In this document: piece after piece, positions 1-8,751 of the stretch
Numbering within the stretch: the first letter of the stretch is position 1
Layout: every line of letters starts with the position of its first letter
Assembly (NCBI RefSeq): GCF_001553455.1
Contig: NZ_BBOX01000007.1
Span: forward strand, 42,094 to 106,093
Reading direction: 5' to 3'
Length of the DNA stretch: 64,000 nucleotides
Origin: Streptomyces hygroscopicus subsp. hygroscopicus
GTDB lineage: Bacteria; Actinomycetota; Actinomycetes; Streptomycetales; Streptomycetaceae
The notes under the pieces: generated by a model
What the model was told of the DNA's origin: nothing
The model's input: the letters and a program-made list of their open reading frames with translations, nothing else
Databases searched by the model: none
Made by a program: the position numbers and the translations under genes

Positions 1-363
1 CTTCGTGTACGCCGCCGAGGTGGCGTTGAGCTCCTTGACCGCCTGCTTGTGGGTCTCCTCGCCGTTGTCCACAGGCGGAGCGCCCGCGCTCTTCACGGCC
101 TTGGCCAGCGCCCCGTAGGACTCGGAGATCTCCTGGAACGCGACGGAGTCGGTCTGCTGAAGCTTCTTGGAGTCCTGCTCGTCGGCGGCACCCTGGATCG
201 CGGTGTTGGCGCCCTGGATCTTCTTCAGCTGGGGCTGCACCTCGTCACAGACCGACTTGGCCCAGTCGTTGACCTTCCCGTCCCCGTCACCGCCCCCGCA
301 GCCGGTCAGCGCCAGTACGAGTGCCGCACCGCCGGACAGTGCAGCCACAAGCTTCTTGTTCAC
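1..363 (-). CDS. Small secreted lipoprotein, 3' part cut by window edge
   Basis: The minus-strand product starts VNKKLVAALSGGAALVLALT and reaches a Cys in LTGCGGG. This is a lipobox: a charged n-region, a hydrophobic core, then a lipidated Cys, so the protein should be anchored on the outer face of the membrane. The mature part is hydrophilic and rich in Lys, Asp and Gln, without a catalytic motif I recognise. I chose the GTG at 363 because AAGGGA lies a ribosome-binding distance upstream; an in-frame ATG at 381 would only add six residues before the signal peptide. The gene continues beyond position 1. In S. coelicolor a small secreted protein also lies next to hppA. Function unknown. Confidence 0.8.
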   Translation of the reverse strand, partial: MNKKLVAALSGGAALVLALTGCGGGDGDGKVNDWAKSVCDEVQPQLKKIQGANTAIQGAADEQDSKKLQQTDSVAFQEISESYGALAKAVKSAGAPPVDNGEETHKQAVKELNATSAAYTK

Positions 364-603
364 CGGATTGGTCCCTTCCATGGCTCTCGGCCCCGGAACA
401 TACACGTCCATCCGGCGTAGCCCATCGAACCAGCGCCCCACTTGGACCCTTATCGCATTGTTTGCACCCCGCTCGTTGTGGACATGGCCTCATCGAGCGG
501 ACGGCGCGCGGTGGGCAGGGGGACGGGCGGACGATGTGCCGTCGCACACCGCCCGCCCGCATGTCGCAAGGGCTCCCCGGCCCCGTGACCCCTTCCCCCC
601 GGG

Positions 604-3042
604 CTAGGACACCACCGCCGCGTCGGCTGACTTCGCCACGTGCTCGGAGTTGTCTTCGTCACCCACGGCGATCCCGCGTCGCTTGGAGACGTAGACCGCG
701 GCCACGATGACGACGGCGGCGATCGCCGCGATGACCGCGCGCAGCCCCGGGCTGGCGTGGTCCCCGTAGGAGAACTTCACCACCGCAGGAGCGATCAGCA
801 GCGCCACCAGGTTCATCACCTTCAGCAGCGGGTTGATCGCGGGCCCGGCGGTGTCCTTGAACGGATCGCCGACCGTGTCGCCGATCACCGTCGCGGCATG
901 CGCCTCGCTCCCCTTGCCGCCGTGGTGACCGTCCTCCACCAGTTTCTTGGCGTTGTCCCAGGCGCCGCCGGAGTTGGCGAGGAAGACGGCCATCAGGGTG
1001 CCGGTGCCGATCGCGCCCGCCAGGAACGCCCCGAGCGCGCCGACCCCGAAGGTGAAGCCGACGGCGATCGGCGCCATCACGGCGAGCAGACCCGGGGTGG
1101 CCAGTTCGCGCAGCGCGTCCTTGGTACAGATGTCGACGACCCGGCCGTACTCGGGCTTCTCGCTGTAGTCCATGATCCCGGGCTTCTCGCGGAACTGCCG
1201 CCGCACCTCGAAGACCACCGCGCCCGCCGACCGTGACACCGCGTTGATCGCCAGCCCGGAGAAGAGGAAGACGACGGCGGCGCCGAGGACGAGGCCCACG
1301 AGGTTGTTGGGCTGTGAGATGTCCAGGTTCAGGTTCATCTCCCCGGCCACGGAGGTGTGCACCTTCTTCACGGCCTCGGCGATCGCGTCGCGGTACGAGC
1401 CGAAGAGCGCCGCCGCGGCGAGCACCGCCGTCGCGATGGCGATGCCCTTGGTGATCGCCTTGGTGGTGTTGCCCACGGCGTCGAGATCGGTGAGCACCTG
1501 CGCGCCGGCGCCCTCGACATCGCCGGACATCTCGGCGATGCCCTGGGCGTTGTCGGAGACCGGGCCGAAGGTGTCCATGGCGACGATCACGCCGACCGTG
1601 GTGAGCAGGCCGGTACCGGCGAGCGCGACGGCGAACAGCGCCAGCATGATCGAGCTGCCGCCGAGCAGGAAGGCGCCGTAGACGCTGAGTCCGATCAGCG
1701 CCGCCGAGTAGACGGCGGACTCCAGGCCGACCGAGATACCGGAGAGCACCACCGTGGCCGGGCCGGTCAGCGAGGTCTTGCCGATGTCCCGCACGGGACG
1801 CCGGGTGGTCTCGGTGAAGTAGCCCGTGAGCTGCTGGATGAGCGCGGCCAGCACGATGCCGACGGCGACGGCGACGAGCGCGAGCACGCGCGGGTCACCG
1901 CTGTGGCCGAGGATCTCGTGGTCGGTGACGCCGTTGAGATCGGCGTAGCTGGACGGCAGATAGATGAAGACCGCGGCCGCCACCAGCGCCATCGAGATCA
2001 GCGCGGAGATGAAGAAGCCGCGGTTGATGGCGGTCATCCCGCTGCGGTCGGAGCGGCGCGGGGCCACGGCGAAGATCCCGATCATGGCGGTGACCACGCC
2101 GATGGCCGGGACGAGCAGCGGAAAGACGAGCCCGGAGTCACCGAAGGCCGCCTTGCCGAGGATCAGCGCGGCCACCAGGGTGACGGCGTACGACTCGAAC
2201 AGGTCCGCGGCCATGCCCGCGCAGTCGCCGACGTTGTCGCCAACGTTGTCCGCGATGGTGGCGGCGTTGCGCGGATCGTCCTCGGGGATGCCCTTCTCGA
2301 CCTTGCCGACGAGGTCGGCGCCCACGTCGGCGGCCTTGGTGAAGATGCCACCGCCGACCCTCATGAACATCGCGATCAGCGCGGCGCCGAGCCCGAAGCC
2401 CTCCAGCACCTTGGGCGCGTCGGCCGCGTAGACCAGCACCACGCAGGAGGCACCCAGCAGGCCGAGACCCACGGTGAACATGCCCACCACACCACCCGTA
2501 CGGAAAGCGATCTTCATCGCCTTGTGCGAGACGGCGGTGAGATCCACCCCCGGCTTACCGGGCGAGGAAGAAGCCGAATCACCATTGACGGGCGCGGCGG
2601 GGGTTTCGGGGGTGGCCTCACGAGCGGCCGCGGCGACGCGCACATTGCTGCGCACGGCGAGCCACATCCCGATATAGCCGGTGGCCGCCGAGAATCCCGC
2701 GCCGATCAGAAAGAACGCCGAACGCCCGATACGCTGCGGCCAGTCGTCCGCCGGCAACAGCATGAGCAGGAAGAACACCACTACGGCGAATCCGCCGAGG
2801 GTGCGCAGCTGCCGGGCCAGATAGGCATTCGCGCCTTCCTGAACCGCCTCGGCGATCTTCTTCATACTGTCCGTGCCCTCGCCGGCCGCGAGGACTTGTC
2901 GTACCAGCACCACCGCGACCGCGAGTGCCGCGACCGCGACGCCGGCGATCACCAGCACGATCACGCGGTTGCTGTCGGTCAGCTCTGCCGCGGCCAGAGT
3001 TGGGGTGAGGTCCAGCTGATGAGGGGTGAGAGGCCCCGCCAT
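604..3042 (-). CDS. hppA: Membrane-bound proton-translocating pyrophosphatase
   Basis: This 812-residue polytopic protein hydrolyses cytoplasmic pyrophosphate and pumps protons across the membrane. The substrate-binding signature DVGADLVGKVEKG is at about residues 238-250, followed by the Asp-rich DNVGDNVGDCAG. Near residue 528 the sequence is GNTTKAITKG. A Lys at this site is the known marker of the K+-independent, purely H+-pumping subfamily. A second Asp-rich stretch (GDTVGDPFKDTAGP) closes the active site near the C terminus. The start is set by AAGGAGG a few bases before the ATG. Length and order of motifs are normal for the family. It is monocistronic here, with a long upstream gap separating it from the anti-sigma/bldG pair, as in S. 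coelicolor. Confidence 0.97.
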   Translation of the reverse strand: MAGPLTPHQLDLTPTLAAAELTDSNRVIVLVIAGVAVAALAVAVVLVRQVLAAGEGTDSMKKIAEAVQEGANAYLARQLRTLGGFAVVVFFLLMLLPADDWPQRIGRSAFFLIGAGFSAATGYIGMWLAVRSNVRVAAAAREATPETPAAPVNGDSASSSPGKPGVDLTAVSHKAMKIAFRTGGVVGMFTVGLGLLGASCVVLVYAADAPKVLEGFGLGAALIAMFMRVGGGIFTKAADVGADLVGKVEKGIPEDDPRNAATIADNVGDNVGDCAGMAADLFESYAVTLVAALILGKAAFGDSGLVFPLLVPAIGVVTAMIGIFAVAPRRSDRSGMTAINRGFFISALISMALVAAAVFIYLPSSYADLNGVTDHEILGHSGDPRVLALVAVAVGIVLAALIQQLTGYFTETTRRPVRDIGKTSLTGPATVVLSGISVGLESAVYSAALIGLSVYGAFLLGGSSIMLALFAVALAGTGLLTTVGVIVAMDTFGPVSDNAQGIAEMSGDVEGAGAQVLTDLDAVGNTTKAITKGIAIATAVLAAAALFGSYRDAIAEAVKKVHTSVAGEMNLNLDISQPNNLVGLVLGAAVVFLFSGLAINAVSRSAGAVVFEVRRQFREKPGIMDYSEKPEYGRVVDICTKDALRELATPGLLAVMAPIAVGFTFGVGALGAFLAGAIGTGTLMAVFLANSGGAWDNAKKLVEDGHHGGKGSEAHAATVIGDTVGDPFKDTAGPAINPLLKVMNLVALLIAPAVVKFSYGDHASPGLRAVIAAIAAVVIVAAVYVSKRRGIAVGDEDNSEHVAKSADAAVVS

Positions 3043-3589
3043 TCGTCCTCCTTGACGTTTGGCACATGGGCGCGCAGCAGTTCTGCGACCGCAGAAGAGC
3101 CGCCACGCTCAGGCGTCCTGAGCTCGAGATGTGGACGGATTGTAGGGAGCGTCACACGATCAAAACAGGGCACCGGAATGGGAATTCGCCCGCACCAGCG
3201 GAGATCAATATGTTTGGCGGTATGAATTCCTTCGGAAGAAGGAAGGTCGACAATTCACTGACGGATGTCAAATGATCTATATAAATGATCTCACGGCGCT
3301 ATGAAAAGCGCTGTTCAGAGCATACGTGAGAGATCGAAAAAGCGCGCGTCGAGAGATGCGCCGCGCCCCTACGGCCGACGGGCTCACGGGCAGGTGACGG
3401 GCAGCGGGCGGCCGAACCGGCGATCGCCAAAACGGCCGATCCGGTGGTCCGGCGCGTCAGGGAGGGGGACGACGCCCAGGGCCCGCGCGGCGAAACCCGG
3501 CCCGATGGGGCCAGACGCCGGGGCCCGGCCCGTTCGGCACCCCTCTACGGCGCGTCGCCCGTCACCAAGGTCCCCCGGCGGACAGCACG
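3043..3589. other. Intergenic region upstream of hppA
   Basis: About 550 bases with no convincing gene. The part near 3200-3300 is distinctly AT-rich for this genome and carries the direct repeat AAATGATCT twice around a TATATA core, which suits a promoter region for hppA. I could not assign a -10/-35 pair with confidence. The reading frames here have no ribosome-binding site and no family resemblance. Confidence 0.4.
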
Positions 3590-4030
3590 GCTAACGCGCC
3601 AAGGCCCTCGCCCCGACCAGCGCGGGCCCATACAGGGCAGGGCCAGGACACCAGCCCCGGCCCCATACAGCCAGGCACCACGGGCCTCGCCCCGAGGGCG
3701 TGGGAACGCCGAGCGGCTCGTCCAGAGGGGTCAGCACACAGGGCCCCGACCCGATGGGACGGGAACGCCGGCAGGCTCGGCCCAGCCGGATGGGCACGCA
3801 GAGGCCTCGGCCGGGTGAGCCAGGCAAGTAGGGAGCCACCCCACCAACACGCCACGGCCCCAGCCCGATACGGCTAGGGCACCAGGGGCCCCAGCCCGAT
3901 GCGCCAGACCCCCACGGGTCCCAGCCCGATACGGCCAGAACCCCACGAGCCCCGCCCCGATACGGCCAGGACACCAGCGCCCCGGCCCAATACGGCCAGA
4001 ACACCACGGGCCCCGGCCCGATACAGCTAG
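3590..4030. repeat. 30-31 bp imperfect tandem repeat running into a stop codon
   Basis: From about 3865 to 4046, units resembling CCCGATACGGCCAGAACACC recur every 30 or 31 bases (unit starts near 3865, 3896, 3926, 3957, 3987 and 4018); looser copies extend left to about 3590. The last unit contains the TAG stop and final codons of the minus-strand gene ending at 4027. In the other units the position of the stop is TGG. Long apparent reading frames here (such as 3591-4007, minus) are simply the repeat translated and are not called as genes. Confidence 0.8.
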
Positions 4031-4455
4031 GACACCAGGGGCTCGGGCGAGGTCGGCCAGCTCATCCGGATCACGCCACCGGTCTCGCTGCTCGTCACCT
4101 CGACATCGTCGACGAGCCCGCTGATGACGGCGAGACCCATCTCGTCCTCGCCCTCGGCCTCGTCGTCCGCCTCGGCGTGCGAGCCGGACACCAGGGCCGC
4201 CGAGGTCGGGGACTCGTCACCGACCTCGATGGAGAACTTCTTCTCCTCCTCGGTCAGCACCACCCGCACCGGCGCGTTCACCCCATTGCTCAGGTGGAGC
4301 CCGACCGCACGCGTGCATGCCTCGCCGACCGCGAGCCGCACCTCGTCGAGCACGGCCTCATCCACCCCCGCCCGGCGCGCCACGGCCGCCGCGACAAGAC
4401 GGGCGGTCCTGACGTGCTCGGGCAGCGCGCTGAAGCGGAGTTCGACGGTGGCCAT
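4027..4455 (-). CDS. SpoIIAB/RsbW-like ATP-binding anti-sigma factor (putative kinase of BldG)
   Basis: This 142-residue protein has the small GHKL ATPase fold of anti-sigma kinases: the N-box region EVRLAVGEACTRAV around residues 38-51 and a G-box-like segment EMGLAVISGLVDDVEV around 105-120. An acidic run (HAEADDEAEGEDE) sits between them. Proteins of this family bind a sigma factor and phosphorylate the cognate anti-anti-sigma protein on Ser. It lies 92 bases downstream of bldG on the same strand. In S. coelicolor the corresponding gene is co-transcribed with bldG, which supports its being a BldG partner. The N-box Asn is not obvious, so kinase activity is an inference. Its 3' end is part of a tandem repeat. 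Confidence 0.9.
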   Translation of the reverse strand: MATVELRFSALPEHVRTARLVAAAVARRAGVDEAVLDEVRLAVGEACTRAVGLHLSNGVNAPVRVVLTEEEKKFSIEVGDESPTSAALVSGSHAEADDEAEGEDEMGLAVISGLVDDVEVTSSETGGVIRMSWPTSPEPLVS

Positions 4456-4547
4456 GCCATCCCCCTCGGGCGTATGGGCGTGCGTATGGGGAGGGCCGGG
4501 CGTGCACCGCCCGGGACCTCCATCTGTGTCTTCCTTCGGCGATCTTG

Positions 4548-4889
4548 TCAGTCGGTCGCCGCGACAGCGTCCTCGACCGAGGTGTGAATCGGAAACACCT
4601 TGGTGAGGCCGGTGATGCGGAAGATCTTCAGAATGCGTTCCTGGTTGCAGACCAGGCGCAGCGAGCCCTCGTGGGCCCGCACTCGCTTGAGCCCGCCGAC
4701 GAGCACGCCGAGTCCGGTGGAGTCGAGGAAGTCGACGCCCTCCATGTCGACGACCAGGTGGTAGTTGCCGTCGTTGACAAGCTCGACCAGCTGCTCACGC
4801 AGCTTGGGCGCGGTGTATACATCAATCTCGCCACCGACCTCGACGACCGTACGGTCGTCGACGGTCCGGGTCGACAGGGACAGGTCCAC
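4548..4889 (-). CDS. bldG: Anti-anti-sigma factor BldG
   Basis: The 113-residue STAS-domain protein matches the known length of BldG, which is needed for aerial mycelium and antibiotic production in Streptomyces. The phosphorylatable Ser of [11 protein letters not shown] is residue 57, the established BldG phosphorylation site. When unphosphorylated it sequesters anti-sigma factors; when phosphorylated it releases them. I chose the GTG at 4889 because GGAGG lies immediately upstream and because this start gives exactly the family length; the longer frame reaching 4958 has no ribosome-binding site. It heads a two-gene unit with the anti-sigma gene and is divergent from the helicase, so its promoters must lie in 4890-5024. 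Confidence 0.97.
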   Translation of the reverse strand: MDLSLSTRTVDDRTVVEVGGEIDVYTAPKLREQLVELVNDGNYHLVVDMEGVDFLDSTGLGVLVGGLKRVRAHEGSLRLVCNQERILKIFRITGLTKVFPIHTSVEDAVAATD

Positions 4890-5024
4890 GGATCCTCCAG
4901 CACCTTGCATCGAGCGGTCGCCCCCCATGGATCGGCAGCCGCGATGGCATTCAATCACTTACCAGCAGGCGTGCACGACGCCTTGAGCCCATTGTCCGTC
5001 AGACCAGTGACACACTCGGTGTCG

Positions 5025-7400
5025 ATGGCCCACAACCAAATCCCGCGGCAGGCGGGCATACGCCCCTCACCCCGGGCCGTCCTCGGTCGGCTGAGCACCG
5101 GGGCGGGCCGGGGCACACGCATCACTCATACGGAGCACTTGCCCCCGCGCCCCGGAACCCATGCCCAATGGCCCTCGGCGATCCGGCCGGAGGTGATCGA
5201 CGCCATTCGCGCGGCCGGTATCGAGCGTCCGTGGGCCCACCAGGCGCGCACGGCCGAACACGCGCTGCGCGGAGAGTCCGTGGTCGTCGCCACCGGAACC
5301 GCCTCCGGCAAGTCCCTCGCCTATCTGGCCCCCGTCCTCAGCACCCTGCTGGACGGCGCGGAGGAGCCCAGCGGACGGGGGACGACCGCCCTGTACCTGT
5401 CCCCCACCAAGGCGCTGGCCGCCGATCAGCGCCGCGCGGTGGCCGGCCTCACCGCCCCGCTGGGCACCGGCGTCCGGGCGGCGGTCTACGACGGCGACAC
5501 ACCCGTCGAGGAGCGCGAGTGGGTCCGCCAGTACGCGAACTACGTGCTCACCAACCCCGACATGCTGCACCGCGGCATCCTGCCCGGCCATCCCAGGTGG
5601 TCCTCCTTCCTGCGCGCGCTGCGCTATGTCGTGATCGACGAGTGCCACACCTACCGGGGTGTCTTCGGCTCCCATGTGGCCCAGGTGCTGCGCAGGCTGC
5701 GCCGCGTCTGCGCCCGCTACGGCTCCTCGCCGGTGTTCCTGCTCGCCTCGGCCACCGCCTCCGATCCGGCGGTCGCCGCGGGCCGGCTGACCGGTGTGCC
5801 CGTCGTGGAGATCACCGAGGACGGCTCGCCCCGCGGCGAGGTGGTCTTCGCCCTCTGGGAACCGCCCCTGACCGAACTCCACGGCGAGCAGGGCGCCCCC
5901 GTGCGCCGCACGGCCACGGCCGAGTCCGCGGACCTGCTCACCGACCTGGCCGTCCAGGGGGTCCGCACGGTCACCTTCGTACGCTCCCGGCGGGGCGCGG
6001 AACTCATCGCGCTCATCGCCCAGGAGCGGCTCGCGGAGGTGGACCGCTCGCTGCCGGGCAGGATCGCCGCCTACCGCGGCGGCTATCTTCCCGAGGAACG
6101 CCGTGCCCTGGAGAGGGCCCTGCACTCCGGTGAGCTGCTCGGCCTCGCCGCGACCACCGCCCTGGAGCTGGGGATGGACATCGCCGGGCTGGACGCCGTG
6201 GTGGTGGCGGGTTATCCCGGCACCCGCGCCTCCCTGTGGCAGCAGGCGGGCCGGGCCGGACGCACCGGCGAAGGGGCCCTCGCGATCCTGGTGGCCCGGG
6301 ACGACCCGCTGGACACCTATCTCGTCCACCACCCGGACGCCCTCTTCCGGCAGCCGGTGGAGTCGACCGTCCTGGACCCGGACAACCCCTACGTCCTCGC
6401 GCCGCACCTGTGCGCGGCCGCGGCCGAGCTTCCGCTCACCGAGCCGGACCTGGAGCTCTTCGGCCCCGCCACCACGGAGCTGATGCCGCAGCTGGAGCAG
6501 CGAAAGCTGCTGCGGCGCCGGGCCACCGCCTGGCACTGGACCCGCCGTGAGCGCGCCGCCGACCTCACCGACATCCGCGGGGCGGGCGGCAGCCCGGTGC
6601 AGGTCGTGGAGGCGGCGACCGGGCGACTGCTGGGCACCGTGGACGCCGCGGCCGCCCACACCACCGTCCACGAGGGCGCCGTCCACCTCCACCAGGGCCG
6701 GAGCTACCTCGTCAGGCAGCTCGACCTCGACGACTCTGTCGCCCTCGTGGAGGAGGCCAGTCCGCCCTACTCGACCACGGCCCGCGACACCACGGCGATC
6801 TCCATCCTGGAGACCACCACCGAGATCCCCTGGGGGGACGCGCGGCTGTGCTTCGGCTCGGTCGAGGTCACCAACCAGGTCGTCTCCTTCCTGCGCCGCA
6901 AGCTGATCACCGGCGAGGTCCTCGGCGAGTCCAAGCTCGACCTTCCGCCGCGCACCCTGCGCACCCGGGCCGTGTGGTGGACGGTCACCGAGGACCAGCT
7001 CGAGGAGGCCCGGGTGCACCCCCAGGCCCTCGGCGGTGCCCTGCACGCCGCCGAGCACGCCTCCATCGGCATCCTGCCGCTGTTCGCCACCTGTGACCGC
7101 TGGGACATCGGCGGGGTGTCCATCCCGCTGCATCCCGACACCCTGCTGCCGACGGTCTTCGTGTACGACGGGCATCCGGGTGGCGCGGGCTTCGCCGAAC
7201 GTGCCTTCCACACGGCCGCCCGCTGGCTGGCGGCCACCCGCGAGGCGATCGCCGCCTGCGAGTGCGAGGCGGGCTGTCCCTCCTGCATCCAGTCGCCCAA
7301 GTGCGGAAACGGCAACGACCCGCTGGACAAGAAGGCCGCCATCCGGCTGCTGACGACCCTCCTCGCCGGGGCCCCGGAGCACCCGCCGACCGCCGAGTGA
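5025..7400 (+). CDS. YprA/MrfA-like superfamily 2 DEAD/DEAH-box helicase
   Basis: This is a 791-residue ATP-dependent helicase. Walker A ATGTASGKS is at about residues 88-96, the Walker B variant DECH near 205, motif III is SATASDP, and the motif VI arginines lie in QQAGRAGRTG. The C terminus carries a four-Cys cluster, CECEAGCPSCIQSPKCGNG, near residues 744-762, typical of the DUF1998/MrfA zinc-binding module. In Bacillus subtilis MrfA works with the exonuclease MrfB in mitomycin-C repair. No MrfB-like gene is adjacent here, so a repair role is inferred from family only. The start is ATG 5025, with GTG 5019 as a close alternative. The open frame back to 4545 is antisense to bldG and is not used. 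Confidence 0.93.
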   Translation: MAHNQIPRQAGIRPSPRAVLGRLSTGAGRGTRITHTEHLPPRPGTHAQWPSAIRPEVIDAIRAAGIERPWAHQARTAEHALRGESVVVATGTASGKSLAYLAPVLSTLLDGAEEPSGRGTTALYLSPTKALAADQRRAVAGLTAPLGTGVRAAVYDGDTPVEEREWVRQYANYVLTNPDMLHRGILPGHPRWSSFLRALRYVVIDECHTYRGVFGSHVAQVLRRLRRVCARYGSSPVFLLASATASDPAVAAGRLTGVPVVEITEDGSPRGEVVFALWEPPLTELHGEQGAPVRRTATAESADLLTDLAVQGVRTVTFVRSRRGAELIALIAQERLAEVDRSLPGRIAAYRGGYLPEERRALERALHSGELLGLAATTALELGMDIAGLDAVVVAGYPGTRASLWQQAGRAGRTGEGALAILVARDDPLDTYLVHHPDALFRQPVESTVLDPDNPYVLAPHLCAAAAELPLTEPDLELFGPATTELMPQLEQRKLLRRRATAWHWTRRERAADLTDIRGAGGSPVQVVEAATGRLLGTVDAAAAHTTVHEGAVHLHQGRSYLVRQLDLDDSVALVEEASPPYSTTARDTTAISILETTTEIPWGDARLCFGSVEVTNQVVSFLRRKLITGEVLGESKLDLPPRTLRTRAVWWTVTEDQLEEARVHPQALGGALHAAEHASIGILPLFATCDRWDIGGVSIPLHPDTLLPTVFVYDGHPGGAGFAERAFHTAARWLAATREAIAACECEAGCPSCIQSPKCGNGNDPLDKKAAIRLLTTLLAGAPEHPPTAE

Positions 7401-7778
7401 CCGCGCCCCGTCGCCCGGCTCGGACGGCCGTACGGTGACGGGAGTGCCCGCGGGGCCCGCCCGCGCCCGCACCCGGAGGGCGAACGGGCCGGTGCGCACC
7501 TCCGCCGTGAGATCAGCGATCTCACCGCTCAGGGCGCATCGCACCACGCGTGCCCCTTGCGCGGAGGCCACCCTCCGGGCGAGACCGCACGCCGTACGAG
7601 CCCCCTCCAGGCCGTGGTCCGCCGCCGCGAGCGCCGCCAGATCGGCGGCTCCGCCCGCCCGGTGGCGCGCCACCATGGCCTGCCCGGCCGCCAGCACGGC
7701 CGCGAACACCACGCACAGGGCCGTCGCGGCCAACGCGGTCCATACGGTCGCCGACCCCCGGTCGTCCGCCCTTCTCAC
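7401..7778 (-). CDS. Rv3654c-like TadE-type pseudopilin (3' end not resolvable)
   Basis: The N terminus RGSATVWTALAATALCVVFA is a hydrophobic helix preceded by a short basic segment, as in the Rv3654c family of TadE-like minor pilins found last in actinobacterial tad operons. It starts at a GTG that overlaps the TadE stop (GTGA), showing translational coupling. The homologous part, up to about FALRVRARAGPAG, ends near position 7440, but no stop codon follows in this frame. The frame stays open to 5067, entirely antisense to the helicase. I give the part that lies outside the helicase. Either the stop has been lost, or there is an indel; the other two frames also lack nearby stops. Confidence 0.6.
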
Positions 7779-8272
7779 GGGACCGTCTCCCGGGCCGCCG
7801 AGCCGCCCGAGCCCACCGCGTCCTCCGCGAGCGCGGCCGCCTCACCCCGCAGACTCACCGCCAGCGGGCCGGGCCCCGCCGCGTGGGTCCGGACCCGCAC
7901 CCGCACCAGGTCCCCCTCCCGCCACAAGTCGACCCGCGCTCCCCGGGGCGCGGCCGAGCGGGCGGCCGCCACCGCGTCCTCCCTCGGCTCCGACCGCGCC
8001 GCCGCCCGCGCCCCGGCGCGGGCCGCGTCCACGCACTGAAGCTGCGCGGAGGCGGCCGTCAGCCCCCAGATCAGCATCAGGACGAACAGCGCCAGCACCG
8101 GCAGCGCGACGGCCGCCTCCGCGGTGACGAAGCCGCTGTCCCACCCCGTGCCCCGGGCCCTCGGGGCGCCCCGCGCGCACCGCCCGGCTCCCCGGGCCCT
8201 TGGGGCGCCCCGCGCGCCACTCCTGGCACGCGGGCCCGTCCGCTCCGTTCCCGGTGCTTCAGAACTGCGCAT
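7775..8272 (-). CDS. TadE-family pilus assembly protein (minor pilin)
   Basis: This 165-residue protein has the TadE signature: a glycine/alanine-rich segment ending FVTAEAAVALPVLALFVLML, where Glu follows the predicted prepilin cleavage region and is followed by one transmembrane helix. The C-terminal domain contains the typical DAARAGARAAAR stretch. TadE proteins are processed by a prepilin peptidase and sit at the base of Flp pili. The N-terminal 45 residues before the helix are unusually long and consist of RGAPRARG-type repeats, encoded by repeated GGGGCGCCCCGCGCGCC-like DNA near 8160-8220. The start at 8272 overlaps the DUF4244 stop by 14 bases; a frame from 8305 has no better ribosome-binding site. 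Confidence 0.85.
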   Translation of the reverse strand: MRSSEAPGTERTGPRARSGARGAPRARGAGRCARGAPRARGTGWDSGFVTAEAAVALPVLALFVLMLIWGLTAASAQLQCVDAARAGARAAARSEPREDAVAAARSAAPRGARVDLWREGDLVRVRVRTHAAGPGPLAVSLRGEAAALAEDAVGSGGSAARETVP

Positions 8273-8456
8273 CGAGCGCCCGCCCGATGACCGATTGCAG
8301 CGCACCGCTGACCGTCCCGCTGGTCACCACCTTGTAGAGCACCGCGGCGAAACCGCACGCCGCGATCGTCCCCATCGCGTACTCGGCGGTGGCCATGCCC
8401 GCCTCGGCCTTGGCCCGCGCCGCCGCGTACCGCCGTACCCACCACTGCTTCACCAT
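8259..8456 (-). CDS. DUF4244 Flp-type pilin-like small protein
   Basis: This 65-residue protein has a class III (type IVb) prepilin signal: a basic N terminus, then AEAG-MATAEYAMG with Gly20 before the likely cut and Glu at mature position 5, followed by a hydrophobic helix. This is the Flp major-pilin layout, although databases call the family DUF4244 (M. tuberculosis Rv3656c). It probably forms the pilus filament built by the TadA/B/C machine encoded upstream. ATG 8456 is preceded by AAGGGGG. No prepilin peptidase gene is visible in this window, so processing must come from elsewhere. Confidence 0.9.
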   Translation of the reverse strand: MVKQWWVRRYAAARAKAEAGMATAEYAMGTIAACGFAAVLYKVVTSGTVSGALQSVIGRALDAQF

Positions 8457-8751
8457 GTCGGCCCCCTTGTCCCGGTCCTGTCCGCGGTGCCGCTGACCGC
8501 GGTGTTGTCCTTCGTGCTCCCGATGTCGTGCCGCGTCGCTCGCGCCACTGTTCTTCGTACGCGCCGTTCCGTGCGCCGCCGTTCCGTGCGCCCGCCGTCC
8601 GGGCCGCGCCCGCTCGTGCTGCCCCCGTTGACGCCCACACCGTCCGTACCGCCGCCGGCCGCGCCACCCCCTTCCGCGTCGCCCTTGCCGACGCTGCCGC
8701 CATCCGTGCCGGCAGCGCCCGTGCTGCCGCCGCTCCTGGCCTCGCCGGTGC
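8457..8751. other. Low-complexity gap inside the tad operon
   Basis: This 295-base stretch follows the TadC stop and precedes the pilin ribosome-binding site. On the minus strand it reads as G/C-rich irregular repeats (GGCGGCAGC and ACGGACGG-like blocks). Frames crossing it encode only Gly/Ser/Thr runs without a start signal, so I see no gene. In a translationally coupled operon a gap of this size is the obvious discontinuity and may carry a processing site or an internal promoter for the pilin. Confidence 0.5.

Noticed and set aside
1357..3225. 622-codon plus-strand frame antisense to hppA
   Set aside because: It is the high-GC shadow of hppA, is Arg/Gly/His-rich, and has no ribosome-binding site or recognisable domain.
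5067..7400. Extension of the Rv3654c-like frame across the helicase
   Set aside because: The sequence is the antisense of a well-conserved helicase and shows no protein features of its own. Only the first ~125 codons are taken as gene.
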